Program-made: the position numbers and the translations under genes
Origin: an uncultured Holophagaceae bacterium
GTDB taxonomy: Bacteria; Acidobacteriota; Holophagae; Holophagales; Holophagaceae
Direction: 5' to 3'
Assembly (NCBI GenBank): GCA_903876615.1
Contig: CAIRAS010000482.1
Span: 1 to 16,392, forward strand
Length of the DNA stretch: 16,392 nucleotides
Notes under the pieces: model-generated
What the model saw: only the letters and a program-made list of their open reading frames with translations
Databases searched by the model: none
Told to the model about the DNA's origin: nothing
Part shown: in pieces, positions 6,386-11,370 of the stretch
How the letters are laid out: every line of letters begins with the position of its first letter
Position numbering within the stretch: the stretch's first letter is position 1

Positions 6386-8043
6386 GGCTGGACCTCCGGG
6401 GTGCAGCAGGCCTGCTCGAGGCGGGCCTTCTCCTCACGATCATGCGCCTTCAGGACGCCCCGGCGCAGGGACTGGATGCACTCGCGCCGGAATACCAGCA
6501 CCGAGGGGCCGGGATGCCGCAGCGCTTCCTCCACCGCCCGCACGTTGACCATATGCTGTTTCGGCAGCGGCGCCAGCACCTGGACCTGGGCCTCAGGCAC
6601 GCCCAGGCCCAGCACCATGCGCTCCACCTGATCCAGGGCCTGGCTGGGCTGCTGGCCCGTCATGCCCACCACGCGGTTGTCGAGGATCAGGACCGTGATG
6701 TTCGCGCCGGCATCGACCGCCGTGAGCAGGGCTGGCAGGCCGCTGTGCCCGAAGGTGGAGTCGCCGATGACCGCCACCGCGGGGGTCTGGTCCGCCAGGG
6801 CCGCCCCCACCGCCATGCTGATGCTGGCGCCCATCTCGACCACGGCATGGAGGGCGCTCAGGGGTTCCTGGGCCGCCAGGGTGTAGCAGCCGATGTCGCC
6901 GAAGACCCGGGCCTCGGCGTGCCCCAGGTTCTTTAGGGCCTCCTGCAGGGCTTCGAAGGCGTCCAGGTGGCCGCAGCCATCGCAGAAGCGGGGGGCCCGC
7001 ACGGGCAGGTCGAGGCTGCTGGGGGCCTTGCCCGCTTCGGTCTCCAGGGCCAGGGCTTCCTTCAGCTGCCGGGGGGTGAGCTCGCCGGTGCGGGGGGTGG
7101 TTCCATCCAGGCGGCCATGGACCTGACAGGTTCCGCGCAGACCCAGCCGGGCCTCGAGCACCGGGTAGTCCTCCTCGAAGACGAAGGCCTCGTCCACCCC
7201 CATCAGGAAGGCGGCCTCGAGCGCGGGGTCCACGGGGTAGGCGGCGATCTCCAGGCGGGGCAGCGCGGCCAGGGCCGGGTGCTCCAGGGTCAGCTGCTGG
7301 AAGTAGGCCCGGCCCATGCCGGCCACGACCACACCCCGGCGGCCGGTGCCAGCGACCAGGGTGTTCATGGCCCGTAGCTCCTGGAGCATCCGCGGCTGCT
7401 TCGCCAGCAGCTCGACGTAGCGGTGCCGGGCGTTGGAGGGGATCAGCACCCAGTCCTGGACGCTCTCCCGGGGCACCACGCCGAGGCCCGTGGGGGTCAG
7501 GGTCGGCTGCCGGGTCAGGGCCGCGCGGCAGTGGGCCAGGCGCGTGACCAGGCGCACCATGACGGGCACCCCGAGTGCTTCTGATAGCTCAAAGGACCTC
7601 AGGGTGAAGTCATAACATTCCTGCACGGTGCTCGGTTCCAGGCAGGGCAGCCAGGCGAACTCGGCGAGTCGGCGGCTGTCCTGCTCGTTCTGGCTGCTGT
7701 GCATGCCCGGATCATCGGCCACCAGCAGCACCAGGCCGCCGCGCACGCCGGTCAGGGCCGAGTTGGCGTAGGCGTCCAGCGCCACGTTCAGGCCCACGTG
7801 CTTCATGGTCACCAGGGTCCGGTGCCCCGCGTAGCTCACGCCCAGGGCCAGGTCGTAGGCCACCTTCTCGTTGGCGGCCCACTGCGCCACCCGCCCCTCG
7901 GGTTCCGCCCGGATCATGGCCTCGACAAACTCGAAGCCTTCCGTGGAGGGGGTGCCTGGATAGCCGAACGCACCCTTGATGCCGGCGTCGAAGGCCGCGC
8001 AGCCCACCGCTTCCACTCCCAGGGCCAGGGTGCCATCCATCAT
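6382..8043 (-). CDS. iorA: Indolepyruvate oxidoreductase subunit alpha (IorA), short form without ferredoxin domain
   Basis: The N-terminal part is the pyruvate-oxidoreductase alpha-like domain (G-Y-P-G-T-P-S-T-E at 27-35). The C-terminal part is the thiamine-diphosphate domain: F-C-D-G-C-G-H (353-359), G-D-I-G-C-Y (382-387), G-D-S-T-F-G-H-S-G (427-435) and N-R-V-V-G-M-T-G-Q-Q (456-465). The ATG at 8043 is chosen over an upstream GTG (8103) because GGAGG stands 5 bases before it, giving 553 residues. Typical IorA continues with two CxxCxxCxxxCP cluster motifs; here the chain ends about 30 residues after F-R-R-E-C (518-522) with no such motif, and iorB starts at the stop codon. The electron outlet must therefore differ, or a separate ferredoxin protein completes the enzyme. 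No frameshifted ferredoxin remnant is visible. Confidence 0.9.
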   Translation of the reverse strand: MMDGTLALGVEAVGCAAFDAGIKGAFGYPGTPSTEGFEFVEAMIRAEPEGRVAQWAANEKVAYDLALGVSYAGHRTLVTMKHVGLNVALDAYANSALTGVRGGLVLLVADDPGMHSSQNEQDSRRLAEFAWLPCLEPSTVQECYDFTLRSFELSEALGVPVMVRLVTRLAHCRAALTRQPTLTPTGLGVVPRESVQDWVLIPSNARHRYVELLAKQPRMLQELRAMNTLVAGTGRRGVVVAGMGRAYFQQLTLEHPALAALPRLEIAAYPVDPALEAAFLMGVDEAFVFEEDYPVLEARLGLRGTCQVHGRLDGTTPRTGELTPRQLKEALALETEAGKAPSSLDLPVRAPRFCDGCGHLDAFEALQEALKNLGHAEARVFGDIGCYTLAAQEPLSALHAVVEMGASISMAVGAALADQTPAVAVIGDSTFGHSGLPALLTAVDAGANITVLILDNRVVGMTGQQPSQALDQVERMVLGLGVPEAQVQVLAPLPKQHMVNVRAVEEALRHPGPSVLVFRRECIQSLRRGVLKAHDREEKARLEQACCTPEVQP

Positions 8044-8364
8044 GTGAACCTCCGGTGTTTTCAGGCCGGAAGTATGTTGGGCATGGCAGGTGTCTGGGGT
8101 CACAGGACCTCAGGATGGGTCATATGGGGCCAGGTAGCGCAGACCGGTGCCGATAAACGGCGGTCCTCCAGGCGTTCGGCATCGGTCGAGGTTCCCCTCC
8201 GGAGCTGGAAACCCTGCTTTTCCCGGCCAGGGCCACCGTCGAGGAAGGGGGTCCTGGAGCCCCTTTCTAACCCCAGCGAGGGGGTCAATCCGCGCTTTGG
8301 AGGCCCTGACCCGAGGACCCAGTGCCAAAGGTCACAAGTTTGTCGGCATTGGCCGGAGTCATTG

Positions 8365-8398
8365 TTGACAGAATAGTTATCAAAGGCGTAATTATGCC
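8365..8398 (+). promoter_or_regulatory. Sigma70-type promoter with overlapping palindrome, cytochrome operon
   Basis: TTGACA (8365-8370) is a perfect -35 box, followed after 18 bases by TAATTA (8389-8394) as -10. The -10 sits at the centre of GGC-G-TAATTA-T-GCC (8385-8398), palindromic except for one G/T position, so a repressor there would block the promoter. Transcription would start near 8401 and give a leader of about 325 nt before the porin gene. This is the best promoter match in the window. Confidence 0.65.
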
Positions 8399-8508
8399 AA
8401 TCTTTTTGTTTTAAAAATCATTAAAAATCAACTACTTACAAATATGCAAGTCATGTCACAAGATTGTTGATTTTCGTAATGAAACAACCATATAGGCATA
8501 TCCAGTCT

Positions 8509-8544
8509 CCAAGTTTCCTCTCTTGAGGTGCCCCGAACTTGGGC
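8509..8544 (+). promoter_or_regulatory. Nested leader hairpins with alternative pairing
   Basis: CCAAGTT (8509-8515) pairs with AACTTGG (8536-8542), enclosing CCTC (8517-8520) with GAGG (8525-8528). TGCCC (8529-8533) can instead pair with GGGCA (8540-8544), which overlaps the right arm of the outer stem, so the two folds exclude each other. A leader switch is possible, but no riboswitch consensus or downstream T-tract was recognised. Confidence 0.3.
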
Positions 8545-8726
8545 ATAGTTTCGTTGCTGACTCCTGCATCGGCTTCACCCTTGAACTTTTCTCCAGCCTC
8601 CCCCGATTCCTCCGAGGCTTTGTGGCACCCGCGACACCACCCGATGGCTTCAAGGAACCAGTCACCACGCTCCATTCGTCTTCCAGAACGGCCCCAAGCA
8701 CCGAGCACTACGAGAAGAGGCGAATC

Positions 8727-10100
8727 ATGAAACGACACACCCATGTGGCCCTGATTGCCACCCTGATGTCTGCCACGGCCTGGGGCCAGGAGGTGAGCCT
8801 CTACGGCACCACCATGGCCCAGATGTGGAAGTCGGAGGACCCGGGCTTCAACAAGGCCGCCTACAGGCCGGCCACCCAGTACCTCGGTATTGACGCCACC
8901 AAGCTGGGCTCGGACAACCTGTCCCTGCACCTCTTCGGTTGGGGCAAGACCGACCTCAGCGACTCCACCAACTTCGACGGCACGAAGACTGCCGGCTACC
9001 TGAACTACGGCTACCTCCAGTACCAGTTCAGCAAGGCCAACGCCGAGATCAAGGCGGGCCGCTTCACCACGAACCAGAGCACCGGCTTCGAGCAGGTCGA
9101 CGGCGTCAGCGCCCGGACGGACCTCCGCGGCGGCTTCACTCTGTCTGGTTTCGCCGGCAAGCCCGTCATCTACAAGGCCGGGGATCTAGCACACCTGAGT
9201 GGGAGTGCCGCGCAGCACAACTACGATTTCCAGCGCGATGTCATCTTCGGCACCCGCCTCGGCTGGCGCCCCTCGACCACCGGTGAGATCGGGGTCTCCT
9301 ACCTGCAGGACGGCAGCAAGATGGCCAAGGACCTGACCATCCCCCAGCCCGTCGACTACACCCGCCGGCAACTGGGCCTCGACCTGACCTACGTGCCCGC
9401 CACCTTCCTCGACTTCCGCGGCCGCACGATCTACGACGTCGCCAACCAGCGTAGCAACATCGCTGAGAACGACTACACCGCCACCGTGAAGCTGGGTAGT
9501 CAGGTCTCCGTGGCCGGCAACTACGCCGAGCGTAACTTCCTCTACTACTACGCTGGCACCAACCTGCCGAGCCTCTTCCGCCAGACCGATAACGACCGGT
9601 TCAAGGGCTGGGGCGGCAACGTCACCTGGAACGCCCCTCTGTCGATTCAGCTGGTTGCCGACTACCGCCACACCCACCGCGAGACCTACGGTGATGTAAA
9701 CAAGGTTGGCGGCGAGCTGCGCTGGGCCAATGCCGACAAGACCCTGCTGGTGGGTGCCAGCGGCCACGTCGCGAACGCCGCCAAGACCCTGGTGGTGGAC
9801 TCCGCCGCCCCCTTCCGCAGCCTCTCCTACGGGGAAGCTCGCGCCTGGGCCCTGGTCACCAAGGGCAAGTTCACGGCCAGCCTGGACGGCATCCTGCAGA
9901 AGTACCGAGCGTCCAACCCCTACCTGAACGGCCTCAAGAACCTCTACGAGGTGGTCGGCTCGCTGGGCTACGAGGTAACCAAGAACGTGAAGGTGTCCGG
10001 CGATCTCAGCCACGCAACCACCGCCGTCTCCAAGAACGAGACCCGGGGGCTTCTGCGAGCCGAGTACCGCTTCGGCATGGCTAGCAAGGGAGGTCGTTAA
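8727..10100 (+). CDS. Outer-membrane beta-barrel (porin-like) of a cytochrome conduit
   Basis: 457 residues with a signal peptide (K-R at 2-3, hydrophobic core 7-16, likely cleavage after A-W-G at 18-20). The mature part shows alternating hydrophobic/polar strands rich in Tyr, Gly, Asn and Thr (for example L-N-Y-G-Y-L-Q-Y-Q-F and L-L-R-A-E-Y-R-F-G-M near the C-terminus), typical of a large transmembrane barrel. No CXXCH is present. The ATG at 8727 has AAGAGG 6 bases upstream; the frame is open back to 8523, but that extension would place the signal peptide internally. It is the first gene of a four-gene set with three multiheme lipoproteins, so it probably forms the pore holding the electron path across the outer membrane. 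Sequence similarity to MtrB was not established by eye. Confidence 0.8.
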   Translation: MKRHTHVALIATLMSATAWGQEVSLYGTTMAQMWKSEDPGFNKAAYRPATQYLGIDATKLGSDNLSLHLFGWGKTDLSDSTNFDGTKTAGYLNYGYLQYQFSKANAEIKAGRFTTNQSTGFEQVDGVSARTDLRGGFTLSGFAGKPVIYKAGDLAHLSGSAAQHNYDFQRDVIFGTRLGWRPSTTGEIGVSYLQDGSKMAKDLTIPQPVDYTRRQLGLDLTYVPATFLDFRGRTIYDVANQRSNIAENDYTATVKLGSQVSVAGNYAERNFLYYYAGTNLPSLFRQTDNDRFKGWGGNVTWNAPLSIQLVADYRHTHRETYGDVNKVGGELRWANADKTLLVGASGHVANAAKTLVVDSAAPFRSLSYGEARAWALVTKGKFTASLDGILQKYRASNPYLNGLKNLYEVVGSLGYEVTKNVKVSGDLSHATTAVSKNETRGLLRAEYRFGMASKGGR

Positions 10101-10573
10101 TGGCCCGCAAAACTGCTCTCAAGGTCTTCGCCGCTGTGCTGGGCCTCGGTGTCCTCATGGCGTGCAGCCTCGTCTCTCCCGAGGCGAGCTTCGCCAGGAC
10201 CCACCCCCAGGAACTGGGCGCCGGCCGGCCCGTGTGCTCTGAGTGCCACACCACCGATGTGTCCAAGGGCGCTCTCAAGCCCTACGCCGCCTTTGACCAC
10301 ACGGTCGGGTTCGTGAAGGACCACCGCTTCCAGGCCAACCAGGACAACAACACCTGCGCCTCCTGCCATGCCCAGTCCTTCTGCTCGGACTGCCACGGCG
10401 GCAAGGCTCCCATGAAGCCCGCCACCCGCCTGAGCGACCGCCCTGACCGGGCCGCGCCGCATCGGGGCGATTACATGACGCTGCACCGCATTGAAGGAAA
10501 GATGGATCCCTCCAGCTGCTTCAAGTGCCACGGCAGGGCCAACAACGACAAGTGCCAGGCTTGTCACCGGTAG
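10100..10573 (+). CDS. Pentaheme c-type cytochrome lipoprotein
   Basis: 157 residues with a lipobox L-M-A-C giving lipidated C22 and five CXXCH haem sites at C46, C86, C95, C140 and C152. Many extra His (H35, H67, H75, H121, H129) can serve as distal ligands, and the C-terminal half contains D-R-P-D-R-x-x-P-H-R-G-D-Y and H-R-I-E-G, which look like a conserved signature. The start ATG overlaps the porin stop by one base (TAATG) with GGGAGG close upstream, so the two are translationally coupled. It is anchored to a membrane; periplasmic or outer face cannot be told. Porin plus small pentaheme lipoproteins recalls Geobacter ext clusters; orthology is not claimed. Confidence 0.9.
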   Translation: MARKTALKVFAAVLGLGVLMACSLVSPEASFARTHPQELGAGRPVCSECHTTDVSKGALKPYAAFDHTVGFVKDHRFQANQDNNTCASCHAQSFCSDCHGGKAPMKPATRLSDRPDRAAPHRGDYMTLHRIEGKMDPSSCFKCHGRANNDKCQACHR

Positions 10574-10601
10574 ATCCGCTTGAGTGCCGAAAGGGAACCC
10601 A

Positions 10602-11246
10602 ATGAGCCGAACTAGACTGATGGCGGGAAGCTGCTTCGCGATGGTGCTCACGCTCCTTGCCTGGGGCTGCGCCGGGACCGCGAGCAAGGCGGTGCCCTTC
10701 AACGCCACCACGGGCGTGCACCCCACGACCTGGATCCAGGACCACTGGGCCGAATACGTCAAGGCCCCTGCGCAGTGCCGGACTTGCCACGGTTCCACGG
10801 ATGATCCCGCGCAGGCTGGCGGCATCTCCGGCTGGAGCTGCTTCAAGTGCCATACCGCCGTCAATCACCCCGAGGACTGGGCGCTTCCCACGCAGCACGG
10901 TCGCCTCGGTGCCCAGGCCGCCCCGAACGCCGCCAGCCCCACGGCGATGGTCGGCTTTGCCCACTGCGCCAAGTGCCACGGGTCGAGCTTCGACAACGGC
11001 ATCACGATCTCCTGCAAGTCCTGCCACACCAAGGCGCCGCACCCGAATCGTCCCTGGACCGGAACCACCTTGACCGCGCCCAGCCACATCCGCACCAACC
11101 AGGCGAATGCCACCGAGTGCGCCAAGTGCCACACCGCCGGCGCCAACTCGACCCTGAAGCCGCTCATCACCGCCGCCGATCCCCTCGGCTCGGCCCCGGG
11201 CTGCCTCAACAACACCCTCTGCCACGGAACCAACGTCAAGCGCTAG
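10602..11246 (+). CDS. Multiheme c-type cytochrome lipoprotein (five CXXCH plus one CX5CH)
   Basis: 214 residues with lipobox L-A-W-G-C (lipidated C23) and CXXCH motifs at C59, C80, C122, C138 and C173. A sixth possible haem site near the C-terminus is C201-L-N-N-T-L-C207-H208, with five residues between the cysteines. The ATG at 10602 is preferred to an in-frame GTG at 10584 because AAGGG lies just before it. It follows the pentaheme gene by 28 bp and shares its operon. The role is electron transfer as part of the conduit with the barrel protein; the side of the membrane is unknown. Plus- and minus-frame neighbours with Arg/Pro-rich composition are shadows. Confidence 0.9.
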   Translation: MSRTRLMAGSCFAMVLTLLAWGCAGTASKAVPFNATTGVHPTTWIQDHWAEYVKAPAQCRTCHGSTDDPAQAGGISGWSCFKCHTAVNHPEDWALPTQHGRLGAQAAPNAASPTAMVGFAHCAKCHGSSFDNGITISCKSCHTKAPHPNRPWTGTTLTAPSHIRTNQANATECAKCHTAGANSTLKPLITAADPLGSAPGCLNNTLCHGTNVKR

Positions 11247-11274
11247 CCTACGGCCCAACGGGGCCCCTGTACTC

Positions 11275-11370
11275 AAAGGAGGTGCGACATCCCGTCCAGT
11301 GAGACAAGCACTTCTCTTCGACCGCTCTGCAACCGCTTCACCACCTCAATTCAAGGAGAAAGAACAATGA
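11275..11370 (+). other. Orphan Shine-Dalgarno and possible 23-codon leader ORF
   Basis: AAAGGAGGTG (11275-11284), an ideal ribosome-binding sequence, has no ATG after it at a normal distance. A GTG at 11299 opens a 23-codon frame whose TGA (11368-11370) overlaps the ATG of the decaheme gene as ATGA. The 16-base gap between GGAGG and GTG is long. The peptide is unremarkable and may not be made. The site may be a relic or a ribosome standby site. Confidence 0.25.

Larger units (their letters stand above)
8044..8726. other. Divergent intergenic region between ior operon and cytochrome operon
   Basis: The 683 bp between two divergent operons hold no credible gene; small frames here (minus 8100-8328, plus 8147-8368) lack recognisable features. 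The left 300 bp are GC-rich like the genes. The stretch 8360-8490 is markedly AT-rich and contains a promoter, a tandem TTAAAAATCA repeat (8411-8430) and a 9-bp inverted repeat AAAATCAAC/GTTGATTTT (8424-8432, 8466-8474). The right part is a long leader with potential hairpins. The ior promoter was not identified with confidence. Confidence 0.7.

Noticed and set aside
8044..8370. Small genes in the divergent gap
   Set aside because: Short frames on both strands lack ribosome-binding sites, domains or plausible composition.
8401..8726. Cyclic-di-GMP (GEMM) riboswitch in the cytochrome operon leader
   Set aside because: Such elements precede some cytochrome genes in Geobacter, but its conserved core sequence is not visible here.
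8523..8726. N-terminal extension of the barrel protein by 68 residues
   Set aside because: It would bury a good signal peptide, and the ATG at 8727 has a suitable ribosome-binding site.
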